From Bacteroidota bacterium (GTDB taxonomy: Bacteria > Bacteroidota > Bacteroidia > Chitinophagales > Saprospiraceae): a stretch of DNA of 64,000 bases. The stretch covers positions 150,541 to 214,540 of the forward strand of contig WGNL01000011.1 of NCBI GenBank assembly GCA_016124585.1, given 5' to 3'. The translations under genes and the position numbers were made by a program. The stretch's first letter is position 1; every line of letters starts with the position of its first letter. The notes beneath the pieces are model-generated. The model was not told the origin of the DNA. It did not search any database and saw only the letters and a program-made list of their open reading frames with translations. This document shows positions 16,533-26,400 of the stretch, piece after piece.

Positions 16533-17168
16533 ATGAGAATCACCATTTTTGGCGCTACTGGCATGACCGGAAAGCGAGCCATTGACGAAGCACTGGCACA
16601 TGGCCACGAAGTACGGGCCTTTGGTCGTAACGTTTTTGAAACCCTCAGTACTGAGCGGGAACGCCTCGAACTTTTCAAGGGCGGGGTACTCAGCCACGGT
16701 GAAGTGGAGGATGCCGTGAAAGGAGCCGATGCTGTCCTTTCTTGCCTCGGCGGAGGTACTGACGGCACCGACCGCACTCGCTCACTTGGCATGAAAACCA
16801 TTGTGGAGGCCATGAAAAAAAAAGGGCCTCAGCGCATCATCGCTATTGGAAGCGTTGGTATTTTAGATAGTACAGAACCCGGCAAATTGGTTTACCAAAT
16901 GCCAGGTTACCCGTCTTCCCTCAAGCCCGTGGCGCATGAGCACTTGGAAGCTTGGCAATACCTCCAAGATTCGCCACTCGAATGGACGGTACTCTGCCCA
17001 CCACAAATCAAAGATGAACCCGCCACTGGCGAATACAATCTAAGCCTAGATGTACGGCCCGAAGGTCAAAACTGGGTGACAGCTGGCGACCTTGCGCATT
17101 TTATGATGCATGAATTGGAAGCCAACGAGTGGGTGAAGGCTAGGGTAGGGATTGCAGCAAAAACATGA
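16533..17168 (+). CDS. NAD(P)H-binding protein (atypical SDR, NmrA/BVR-B-like)
   Basis: 211 aa. The N-terminal Rossmann motif ITIFGATGMTGKRAIDEAL (GATGxTG at about 7-13), the VLSCLGGG turn and RIIAIGSVGILD strand match atypical short-chain dehydrogenases with an NAD(P)-binding domain (PF13460). Usual family length is about 200-220 aa. Cytoplasmic oxidoreductase or redox sensor; substrate unknown. No catalytic YxxxK is evident, as expected for the group. Confidence 0.8.
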   Translation: MRITIFGATGMTGKRAIDEALAHGHEVRAFGRNVFETLSTERERLELFKGGVLSHGEVEDAVKGADAVLSCLGGGTDGTDRTRSLGMKTIVEAMKKKGPQRIIAIGSVGILDSTEPGKLVYQMPGYPSSLKPVAHEHLEAWQYLQDSPLEWTVLCPPQIKDEPATGEYNLSLDVRPEGQNWVTAGDLAHFMMHELEANEWVKARVGIAAKT

Positions 17169-17188
17169 TAGGATAGCACAATTATTTA

Positions 17189-17243
17189 ATGGATTAAATT
17201 GATTTTCATAAAACTAAATCCATGAAAATCAGTTCAATCCGTT
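17189..17243. repeat. 22-bp inverted word repeat (hairpin)
   Basis: Left arm 17189-17210 and right arm 17222-17243 are inverted at 19 of 22 positions; two of the three differences would be G-U wobbles in RNA. The spacer is 11 bases. No T-run follows. It lies between the NAD(P)-binding gene and the AarF/UbiB gene. Confidence 0.65.
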
Positions 17244-17271
17244 GAATCTGCATCCCTTTAAGCCTAGCAAA

Positions 17272-18945
17272 ATGAAAGACAAAACACAATCAGCTACTTG
17301 GCGATTCCGCCGAGCCTACCGTACTGCCTTCACTGTCATGTTCAGCTACCTATGGCTGAGTTTTGTGAAGCGGTTCATTTCAAAGAAGAAATACGAAACC
17401 CGCCAAATGGCCACACACATCCGCAATGCGGAGCGGGTGAAAACGGCCATTCTGGAACTGAAAGGGCTGTTCATCAAAATCGGCCAACTGCTGTCCGTGC
17501 TGGGGAATTTCCTACCAGAAGAGTTCCAGAAACCGCTTGAATCCTTGCAGGACAAGATACCGCCACGCCCCATCGAAGAAGTGCGGGAGCGGCTGCTGAA
17601 GGAATTTGGAAAAGGCCCAAAGGAGTTATTTGCCCGCTTCGATGAGCTGCCGTTGGCCTCTGCCTCTATCGGGCAGGCGCACCGAGCCAAGCTGCACGAT
17701 GGAACGGAAGTGGTGGTGAAAGTCCAGCACGCCAATATCGAGGAGACCTCACAGGTGGACCTCAAAATCATGGAAAACCTTGTCAAGCTGCACAACTGGT
17801 TTTTTGACATCAAAGGCTTTGATTACGTGTATTCGCAGGTGCGCCAGATGATTGAGGAGGAGCTTGATTTTGCGAAGGAAGCCATTGCCATGCAGCGCAT
17901 CGCCGAAAATTTGCGGAGCGAAGAGAAATTCGAAATACCAACCGTTCACCCCGCTTTCTGCACAGGGCGGGTGCTCACCACCACTTGGCACAGCGGCGTC
18001 AAAATCGCAGAGCTGAAGCAGTTGGACGCTTGGTCGCTGGATAAACGGGAACTCGCCACACGAGTGCTGCGAGCATACAGCCATATGCTTTTCAAGGACG
18101 GCTACTACCACGCCGACCCGCATCCCGGCAATATTTTGGTGAAAGAGGATGGCACCATCGTGCTGCTCGATTTTGGGGCAGTGGCGGAGCTTTCCAGTGA
18201 TTTCCGAAGCGGTTTTCAGCGGTTGATAGAAGCCGGGGTAAAAAACGACACCGACGCCATGATTGACGCCGCCCGGATGCTCGGCTTCATCGCCAAGGGG
18301 CAGGAGGCCACCGAAATGGCGGAGAAAATGATAGAGGCCATGCGCAATTTCCTCCAAAACGAGGTGCAGATGGACGGCCTCAACCTCAAGGAAATCAAGG
18401 TGAACCCGCTGAGCAACAGCCTCACCGACCTCATCAGCGAGATTGGCCTGAGCGGCATCATGGGCACGGTGCAGGTGCCCAAGGAGTGGGTGCTCCTCAA
18501 CCGCACCATCACCCTACTGCTCGGCATCTGCACCACCCTCGACCCCTCGCTGAACCCCCTCGACGTGGTGCGCCCCTATGCCCGTGATTTCGTGATGGGG
18601 GAAAAGGACAGCATCGCCACCGTGGTGAAGGACATCCTCAAACGCACCGTCACTACCTCGCTCGGCCTCCCCGACGAGCTGCACCGGGTGCTCCTCAAAA
18701 TCGAAAAAGGCAAGCTCGAAACCCGCACCCCCGACATCCGGGAGGCCGCCAAACTGCTCTACCAATCGGGCCAGCAGTTCCTGTTGGCCATCATGGCCAT
18801 TGCCTCGGCCTATTTCGGCTATCTTTTTTATGAAAAAAATGAACTCCTAGGCGAGCGCTGGGGCTTTGGACTGGCGGCGTTTTTCCTGCTGCTATTATTA
18901 AGGTCATTGCGGAAAGGGAGTAAGATTCGGCACAAGCTGGATTGA
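17272..18945 (+). CDS. AarF/UbiB (ABC1/ADCK) family atypical kinase
   Basis: 557 aa. Diagnostic KxGQ motif (KGLFIKIGQLL, about 63-73), Ala-rich loop ASASIGQAHRA, the kinase lysine in VVVKVQH, catalytic loop HADPHPGNILV (about 280-290), metal-binding LLDFGAV, and two C-terminal hydrophobic helices (about 505-550). UbiB/ADCK proteins bind ATP and support quinone or isoprenoid lipid metabolism at the membrane; here menaquinone would be the expected quinone, which is inference. The ATG at 17272 is preferred to a TTG 30 bases upstream that lies in the inverted repeat. Confidence 0.92.
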   Translation: MKDKTQSATWRFRRAYRTAFTVMFSYLWLSFVKRFISKKKYETRQMATHIRNAERVKTAILELKGLFIKIGQLLSVLGNFLPEEFQKPLESLQDKIPPRPIEEVRERLLKEFGKGPKELFARFDELPLASASIGQAHRAKLHDGTEVVVKVQHANIEETSQVDLKIMENLVKLHNWFFDIKGFDYVYSQVRQMIEEELDFAKEAIAMQRIAENLRSEEKFEIPTVHPAFCTGRVLTTTWHSGVKIAELKQLDAWSLDKRELATRVLRAYSHMLFKDGYYHADPHPGNILVKEDGTIVLLDFGAVAELSSDFRSGFQRLIEAGVKNDTDAMIDAARMLGFIAKGQEATEMAEKMIEAMRNFLQNEVQMDGLNLKEIKVNPLSNSLTDLISEIGLSGIMGTVQVPKEWVLLNRTITLLLGICTTLDPSLNPLDVVRPYARDFVMGEKDSIATVVKDILKRTVTTSLGLPDELHRVLLKIEKGKLETRTPDIREAAKLLYQSGQQFLLAIMAIASAYFGYLFYEKNELLGERWGFGLAAFFLLLLLRSLRKGSKIRHKLD

Positions 18946-19957
18946 ACTGTGAACGCCGTTATTTTTATAATTGGGCTGAAAGCTGGGTGGTAAAATAAAG
19001 TTAATATCCAATTATGCGCAACGTTTTACCATGCTATGCACCACTTATCATTGCCGCAGGCAACGTGTCCACGTCACGCTTTGCGTTCTGTTTGCACGTA
19101 ATGCGATAACAGTTCACCTGAGGCGATGACCATTATGACAGATTTAACAATTGACCATTTAATTCAACACGTCTTACCCTCACATTATATAATGGCTTAG
19201 GTGCCCCATCATACGTTGGCGTACACGTACAGGAGGATGACCGCCTTAGTCCATCATCAAGTAAATAACTGCAAAACAAACAACATGCGTATTATTTTTG
19301 ACCTTACAACCAACACCGTGTGACTTATCAAAGTAATGCAAAATAATAAACTACCGAAAAACAATTGTATTTAATTTCCGCAAACCAAACCTGATTAAAA
19401 TTATAAAAAAATATTTTTGAGTTAAGTCAGGGTAGATTCTACCTTATTCAAGGTGCAACCCTAACTTTATTAAGGTTGATATTGGGTTGATTTGGTTAAA
19501 ATCAGCGGTAATTATGTGTAAAACAAGCTAAATTAAGGGGGATCTTTTGTTGTTCAGAGAGAATCGTGCTGTGGTCAGTTCGGTTCAGCCTTGATATGGT
19601 AGGAACCTCTCTTAATGCGGCTAGATTTAATTGCCACTTACCCTATTTCTTTCAATGCTCAGGTAGGAACGGGGGAACCACCGTAAGAAATGGGGGCTGC
19701 AAAGGGTGGTTTGACACCGTGTTTACGGAGTCCCAGAGATGTAGAAAATCCTGTACCCAACCCCTGTTCAAAAATAGCATTCCAAAAAATGTTAATTTTT
19801 ACTCGAGTGCTTGTTTATTTGGAATCGGTCTGCTTATCTTAGCGAAATATTTAGTAAATGATTACCCACCGTATTACATGTCTGCCAGTTGTACTTTGAC
19901 TGGGCTATTTTTAGCATGTATTTTTTACCGATTACTTTACCATTTTAAATACTTTTT
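18946..19957. other. Long intergenic region with possible structured RNA
   Basis: About 1 kb without a convincing gene. The first 600 bases are AT-rich. The second part holds a G-rich stretch (19660-19780) in which AACCACC can pair with GGTGGTT, while the overlapping CCGTAA can pair with TTACGG, giving exclusive structures. A CAACCC/GGGTTG hairpin lies at 19456-19489. A 131-codon frame over 19566-19961 has no protein-like features in its first half. Confidence 0.5.
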
Positions 19958-22900
19958 ATGAAAACACATTATTCTTCTCGTCTGGCAACTTCACTTGCCA
20001 AAAGCTTCTCTTTTCTCTTCTTTTCTCTTCTTTACTTTCAAACAATTGCCCAACCTGATGTGCCCTGCGGGGATATCAGCTTGCAAGCATGTGGAACAGA
20101 TGTAGAGGTAGATTGCTACACTACTCGACAGACTTTCTATTTCGCCTATGTAGGGATGACAACGCCTGCACCGACTTATTTTTCACCCAGTGAAATCACG
20201 GTAACTTTCACTATCAACATCACTGGGGGCAGTGGTGATGCCTATTTTGACCACAGCCGATGTGCCACTGACATATTAGGAGTTTACAACAACAGTAATG
20301 GTGCAACGCATTCACTGCTGTTTCATGGAGCCTGTTCGTCTTTTACCGTTAATCTGGATGATGATTGCAATTCTCCTTCAACTTTTGACCTTTATATTAT
20401 CTCAGACCCTGGGGTTACCTATACAGTGTCAAGTGATTTGGAAACAAAATACGATTCACCTGGCAACCCTTGCAGTTCTACCTGTCACGCAAATAATTTT
20501 GCATCACATCCATCCACGGGCACACTTGGCATCTCCGCCCCAGCCTCCTGCTCCGACTTAGCCCTAGTTTTCACTGTAGAGGGGGCATCCAGCAGTTACA
20601 CACCCAGCAGTGGGGTGTTTACTGTTGACCCTCACGAGGAAGTGACCGTCCGGCTTGGTATCAGGAACAATGGTGGCAGCTCGGTGACCTTGGATGATAT
20701 TGACCTTTTGCTGTCTCTTGATGATATCAACGGAACACTGCCCACTGTCACGGATTGGGTGAACTATTTCGTTGAAAATACCAGTACGCAAAACGACCCA
20801 GACTATGAGTTGCATGATGCTGTGAATGGCACCCACTACTTCCATTTTGGCTCGGTAGGAAATAGTGGGGTCATAGCTGCAAGCAGTCAATTAGAGATAC
20901 TGGCTTTCTCCGTTAAACCACCGGAAGGGCTGGACAATATCCTTGGCGAGCTGGGCATAGCTGTGGAATACCTTAGAATTACAGATGACAACAATGATTG
21001 TTGCCAGCCTTCTTCAACGAGCTGTACAGTCGAATTCCCTGGTGATTTGCCTTGCAGTGGCTCACCATTGGTGAGCCTTTCTTTTGAAGAATTAACGGGT
21101 TTGGATGACTGCCAATCCGGTTTTGCTATCCATGTGGATATAGATGGCGCATCATCCGTTACATTGACCGATTTGCATTTGGTGGTTAGCGCACTTACCA
21201 CAGGCAACCTAGGGGTAGGGATGACCACTTTGGTAGCTCCTGCTGGCGTCACGAAAACAGTGTCTAACCCTGTGTCAGGATGCCCGGTTGGTCTGTCGGG
21301 CCCGTGCAATACCTACGAAGCTACATTTGACCTGCCAACTGGTACAGTCACATTATACGATGATGCCAATATGTTCAAAGTTATTTTCGAAGGTTATGAT
21401 GGGACTACCATAGAAGCAATAGACCTCTTGAGTGCAATGATTCAGATTTCAGGTTCATCTGCATGCATACCAGAGGTGGACGAGGCAAGTGCACTTAGTT
21501 TTCTTCCACTTGAAAATGAATGTACCTATTGTTATGATTCTTACATCAAAATAGATGAATACGACTCCCATAATTTTCCAGCCCTTGAAGATTGCGAAGC
21601 GGGGTTTACGGTGCATGCGTTGAAATCACCTTCTGTTCAAAGTTGGGAAAGTTTTGTGGTTGAACTAACCGTACAGAATCCTAATAATCTGACATTGTCG
21701 GTCATTCCACCTGCAATAATGAGTGTCTCAGGTTATGGAAACACTTGTACTCCAACCTCTACTATCACGGGCAATACCATACATTTTCAGTACTGCCCTG
21801 CCACCCCTATTCCTGGAAATAATGCGGATATTCCTTTGTTCAGTGTAGTATTCGATGGCGAGGGTTGTGTGACCGACCCACAGTTTACCATGGCTACACA
21901 ATTTGATTTATCCTCCAGTGCTGCTTGTTATCCAGAGGATGTGACGGTGATAGACCCATTGGTATTTTGTTCACCTTGTCAGACTTATACTATTGGAGGT
22001 ATAATAGCTAAAGAAAATGGTGAGGGAGTGGATATTGAAGCATTGGAGTCAGGTGGTTATTATACTTCAGGGATTTTCATTATTGGTGAAGCATCTGAAG
22101 ACGCAGATTGTTATGTAGTATATCCAGACCCACCGTCAGCACCTACTGGTGGCTGTAATCAAGTTACAGAAACAACGAATATAGGTGATTGTTCAGGACA
22201 ATATACAGTAGAGATTGATAATGATGGATGTAGCACCCATGACCATTTTTCAATTACTCCTTACAAAAATTCGGATAACCATTTAAATGGCGTCTCTACG
22301 TATGATTTAGTACTGATTAGCAAACATGTTCTTGGCACTACCTATTTGGATTCTCCATACAAAATTATTGCTGCGGATATCAACAGAAGTAATACGGTGT
22401 CTACATACGACATTGTTGAAATAAGAAAGGTGATTTTACAGATTAATACGAGCTACCCCAATAACACTTCATGGCGATTTGTCCCTAAAGACTATGTCTT
22501 TCCCAACCCAGCAAATCCATTCTCTCCTTTGTTTCCGGAATGTGCCAAACTTGACTTTTCTGGTGCTAATGATAAAGATCAAATTGCAAGTTTTGTTGCC
22601 ATCAAAATAGGAGATGTTAATGGTAATGCAATGTGTAATGCTTTTGTAGGAAATTTGGCAGAGTATAGGTCTGTAAAATGGGAAATGTCCATGGCAGCCT
22701 CCACCAATTCAACTGTAAAAGAAGGTGAAGATGTAGTGATTGATTTTTTCCTATCAGGCCCAACTGCATTGTCCGCTTGGCAGGCAGGCATCAAGTTCGA
22801 CCCAATCGCCCTACAATTTGAAGAGGCTTTGCCATCCGAATTGGACGGCATGAATATCGGCAATTTTGGCCTAACAGAAGCTGACCAAGGCAATATCAGG

Positions 22901-23383
22901 GCTTTGTGGTACGATAGATTTGGTGGTTCGGTTCCTTATACAAGTCAGGTCAAGTTGTTCAGCCTGCGCTTTAAAGCCTTGCAACCCATCCGTGATTTGG
23001 CTTCCCTTTTCCAATTGGATGATGAAATCTTGCAGACCGTGGCTTATGAAGAAGATGGCAACCCGGGTGGCATCCAATTAAGCTATTCTGCCGATGTCGC
23101 TGCTTTGACAACGATTGACCCGGCCATTGCCATGAAAGTAACAAGCAGCCCTAATCCATTTTATGATAAACTGAGCCTTTTTGTACAAGTAAAAGAAGCT
23201 ACCTACCTTGATGTGTTGGTATTCGATGCACTTGGACGGGTTGTAGCTTCTCAAAGTGAATATAGGGAGCCTGGCGAACATGAAATCCAGTTCGACAGAA
23301 CGGAACATTGGGGCTCTGGGGTTTTTACTTGGCAGGTGAAAACCGACAAGCAAACTCTAGCTGGTAAAGTAGTCAAAAAATAG
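19958..23383 (+). CDS. Exported protein with dockerin-like and cohesin-like domains and T9SS type A sorting domain
   Basis: 1141 aa. Signal peptide ends near IAQPDV (about 31). A long Cys-containing beta-rich region (about 40-700) resembles repeated adhesin/cohesin-like sandwiches. A dockerin-like pair follows from about residue 773: NGVSTYDLVLISKHVLG and ADINRSNTVSTYDIVEIRKVIL. Then come an insert with the phrase YVFPNPANPFSP and a third calcium-loop-like IKIGDVNG. A cohesin-like segment (about 907-1050) has EGEDVVIDFFLSG and GIKFDPIALQFEEAL. The C-terminal 85 residues are a T9SS sorting domain (SSPNPFYDKLSLFVQ ... GKVVKK). Secreted and surface-attached; probably a calcium-dependent scaffold or adhesin, which is inference. 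It ends in a strong terminator. Confidence 0.85.
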   Translation: MKTHYSSRLATSLAKSFSFLFFSLLYFQTIAQPDVPCGDISLQACGTDVEVDCYTTRQTFYFAYVGMTTPAPTYFSPSEITVTFTINITGGSGDAYFDHSRCATDILGVYNNSNGATHSLLFHGACSSFTVNLDDDCNSPSTFDLYIISDPGVTYTVSSDLETKYDSPGNPCSSTCHANNFASHPSTGTLGISAPASCSDLALVFTVEGASSSYTPSSGVFTVDPHEEVTVRLGIRNNGGSSVTLDDIDLLLSLDDINGTLPTVTDWVNYFVENTSTQNDPDYELHDAVNGTHYFHFGSVGNSGVIAASSQLEILAFSVKPPEGLDNILGELGIAVEYLRITDDNNDCCQPSSTSCTVEFPGDLPCSGSPLVSLSFEELTGLDDCQSGFAIHVDIDGASSVTLTDLHLVVSALTTGNLGVGMTTLVAPAGVTKTVSNPVSGCPVGLSGPCNTYEATFDLPTGTVTLYDDANMFKVIFEGYDGTTIEAIDLLSAMIQISGSSACIPEVDEASALSFLPLENECTYCYDSYIKIDEYDSHNFPALEDCEAGFTVHALKSPSVQSWESFVVELTVQNPNNLTLSVIPPAIMSVSGYGNTCTPTSTITGNTIHFQYCPATPIPGNNADIPLFSVVFDGEGCVTDPQFTMATQFDLSSSAACYPEDVTVIDPLVFCSPCQTYTIGGIIAKENGEGVDIEALESGGYYTSGIFIIGEASEDADCYVVYPDPPSAPTGGCNQVTETTNIGDCSGQYTVEIDNDGCSTHDHFSITPYKNSDNHLNGVSTYDLVLISKHVLGTTYLDSPYKIIAADINRSNTVSTYDIVEIRKVILQINTSYPNNTSWRFVPKDYVFPNPANPFSPLFPECAKLDFSGANDKDQIASFVAIKIGDVNGNAMCNAFVGNLAEYRSVKWEMSMAASTNSTVKEGEDVVIDFFLSGPTALSAWQAGIKFDPIALQFEEALPSELDGMNIGNFGLTEADQGNIRALWYDRFGGSVPYTSQVKLFSLRFKALQPIRDLASLFQLDDEILQTVAYEEDGNPGGIQLSYSADVAALTTIDPAIAMKVTSSPNPFYDKLSLFVQVKEATYLDVLVFDALGRVVASQSEYREPGEHEIQFDRTEHWGSGVFTWQVKTDKQTLAGKVVKK

Positions 23384-23410
23384 CGAGATTTAAGTAATAT
23401 TATTGCATAA

Positions 23411-23453
23411 AGCAACCCATAATGACCTATTTAGTGTTATGGGTTGCTTTTTG
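23411..23453 (+). terminator. Rho-independent terminator
   Basis: A 12-bp perfect stem (AGCAACCCATAA / TTATGGGTTGCT) followed by TTTTT, 27 bases after the stop codon. Confidence 0.85.
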
Positions 23454-23498
23454 AAATAATAGAATAAATTAACAACCAGTCAATAAAATCATTTTCCC

Positions 23499-26400
23499 AT
23501 GAGACAATACCTACTATCACTATTATTCCTAGTTGTATTAAATTCTAACATTTTTGCCACAGTCATTTATGTGAATACCAATGTGCAGGGCGGAAGTAAT
23601 GATGGCACTTCATGGAACAATGCCTATCTCAAACTACAGGATGCCCTTTTGCATTCGGTATATGGCGACACGATTTGGGTGGCGCAGGGAACGTATTACC
23701 CTACTACGAGCGCCAACCGCTTCTTCTATTTTGACCTAAAAAACGGCGTGAAGCTCTTCGGCGGTTTCGCTGGAAATGAGACGCAACTAAGTCAACGGGA
23801 CTGGAATCTTTACCCATCTATACTAAGTGGTGATATCGGCATGTCTGGCGACAGCACGGACAATTCCTTTACTGTGGTCAATTGCGGTTTTGTGGATTCT
23901 ACAACAGTTTTTGATGGCTTTGTCATTACTGGTGGAAATGCAGATAGTCAATCACAATTTGAACCAAACAATGGCAAAACAAAAAGTGGGGGTGGGCTTT
24001 ATATGGCTAATTCGAATTCAATGGAAGAATCCAGGCTTCGGATTGAAAAATGTGTTTTTATTCATAACTATGCGATTGCTTCAGGAGGTGGCATTTTTTG
24101 TCGTAGCAATTCAACAGGTGGTTCAAGTTTGCAGGTTATTGGTTGTAGCTTTCAACAAAATAATGCTTCATCAGGCGGGGGTATAGCTTTGAGTGGCTCT
24201 AGTAATGTTTCTAGTCCAAAAATCACTGATTGTAGTTTTATTGAAAACAATTCCAATAAAGGAAGTGGAATATATTTAGCGAACGATTTTGGCAATAAAG
24301 ATTTTCAAATTATAAACAATGATTTCAATAGGAACACAAGTCAAGTTGCAGGGTCTGGTATTTCAATTGATAATTATAATTCAAATTTGAAAGTGATTGT
24401 CAGTCTTTGTAATTTCAATAATAATGTAACTTTGGGTGAAGGCGCTGGTATTTATTGTGAGAGCCTAGAACCCACTAGTAAACTGTCTATTGAAAAATGT
24501 AATTTTGAACTAAATGAATGCCAAAATGGGGTGGTTTCTTGTTATGATGGCAACTTACAAATAGGAAATTCAAATTTTGTAGGAAATGTAGGTATATTTT
24601 CCGGAATAGAGTTATTATACACTATAGGAGATGTTCATAATTGTCAATTTTTGGATTCCAAAATAATTAGTGACGTTAGTTCAAATTCAATAATTTATAT
24701 TTTTGGTAATGGAACTGGAATTAAGAATAATTTCATTAATTGTACTTTTTCGAATAATGAATTGAACGGTAAGCCTATATTTTATTTCCAACCATCAATC
24801 CTTACTTCAAACAATGTTATGGCTAATACTATAATATATGATAATGAAAATGTCAGTCAAAAACCCATACAACTAAGCAATTCGCAAATGTATATTACTC
24901 AGACTATGATTGATGTGCCAGACTGTGCTAGCATTGCCAATGGTGACATCATCTGCGGCCCCGGCATGCTTTACAACCTCGACCCCCAGTTCCTCGACAC
25001 CGCCGCAGGCGACTATCGCCTCTCCCCCTGCTCCCCCGCCCGCAACGCCGGCAGCAACGCCATCGTGGACTCCCTCGGCATCCTCACAGATATCGAGGGC
25101 AGCCCCCGCATACAGGGGGGCACGGTGGACATGGGCGCCTACGAGTCGCCCGCATTCCAGGCCACGGACGTGACCGTCACATCGCTGCCCTGTGGCTCCG
25201 GCGGCCTCGGCACCGCCACCCTCACGCTGGCGAACGGCTGCCCGCCCTACTTCCTCGACTGGGGGGGCGGCAATACCATTTCGGATTCGTCGCTGGCCAC
25301 GCTCAGCCTGCCAGTCGGCACCCACTCCGTCACCGTCACCGACGGGCGCATGGAGGGCGACACCGTCAGCGTCACCATCGGCCCGGCACCGGCCATCTCC
25401 GGCAGCGCCAGCGCCACGGGCATCGACTGCGGCATCGGCACGGGCGGCACGGTCAGCATCGAGGCGGTGGGCGGCACGGGAGTCCTCAGCTACCTGTGGA
25501 GCTCCACGGGGGCGGGCAGCATCGGCACTACCGCCACAGTCTCCAACCTGCCGGCGGGCACCTACCAGGTCACCGTCAGTGACGAGAACGGCTGCACCTT
25601 CACGGACTCCGTCACCGTCGGCCTCATGGGCAGCCTCTCCCTCGGCATCAACATCAGCCCCATCACCTGCTCCGGCGGTTTGGACGGCACCGCCGCCGTG
25701 CAACCCATCGGCGGCACCATGCCTTTCACTTGGTTATGGCAGAATGGGGAAACCTCACCAATGCTCGACAGTTTGAGCGGAGGTGCTTACTCCGCAACCG
25801 TCACGGATGCGCTCGGCTGCACGGGCGACATCGAGTTCACCATCACCCCGCCACCGCCAGTTGATGTGGACATCATGGTGGTTCAGCCGCCCTGCTTTGG
25901 GGAATTGGGAATCGCCACTGCCAGCGGCACGGGCGGTACGGGAGGTTTCCACTTCCTGTGGGACAACGGTGCCACGGCTGCCTCGGCGATGCTTGCAGAG
26001 GGCACCCACACCGTCACCGTCACGGACGACCTGGGCTGTTCGGCGGTGGACACCGCCTTGGTTCAACCCCCGCCGCAGTTGCAGGTGGCGCTGACGGCGG
26101 AGCCACCAGTCCTATGTTTTGGGGATTCAAACGGAACCATAATCGTCTTACCAACGGGTGGCTCTGGACAGTATGGGTGGGGCGGCCCCACCGAGAACCT
26201 CACGGCGGGGACCTACACCGTCACCGTCACCGACTCGAATGCTTGCACGGCCACGGCCACTACCAACATTGCGGAGCACCCCCAAATCATGGTGACGGAC
26301 ACGGTTACGAATGCCAGCAGCGCCACTGCCGCCGACGGTAGCGTGGTGCTAACCGATGTGCACGGCGGCAGCGGCAGTGTCTACCAGTTCGATTGGAGCA

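Noticed and set aside
18946..19560. tRNA or small-RNA gene in the long AT-rich gap
   Set aside because: No cloverleaf-compatible arms or CCA context could be found by eye; nothing specific supported.
19566..19961. 131-codon open frame before the dockerin/cohesin-like gene
   Set aside because: The first half lacks protein-like character and overlaps the putative structured RNA; the hydrophobic end overlaps the next start. Not supported as a gene.
24873..25703. Long open frame on the minus strand within the first beta-helix/SprB gene
   Set aside because: It arises from the GC-rich, repetitive SprB coding strand; the product is Ala/Gly/Asp-rich without domains, and the plus-strand protein is clearly real.
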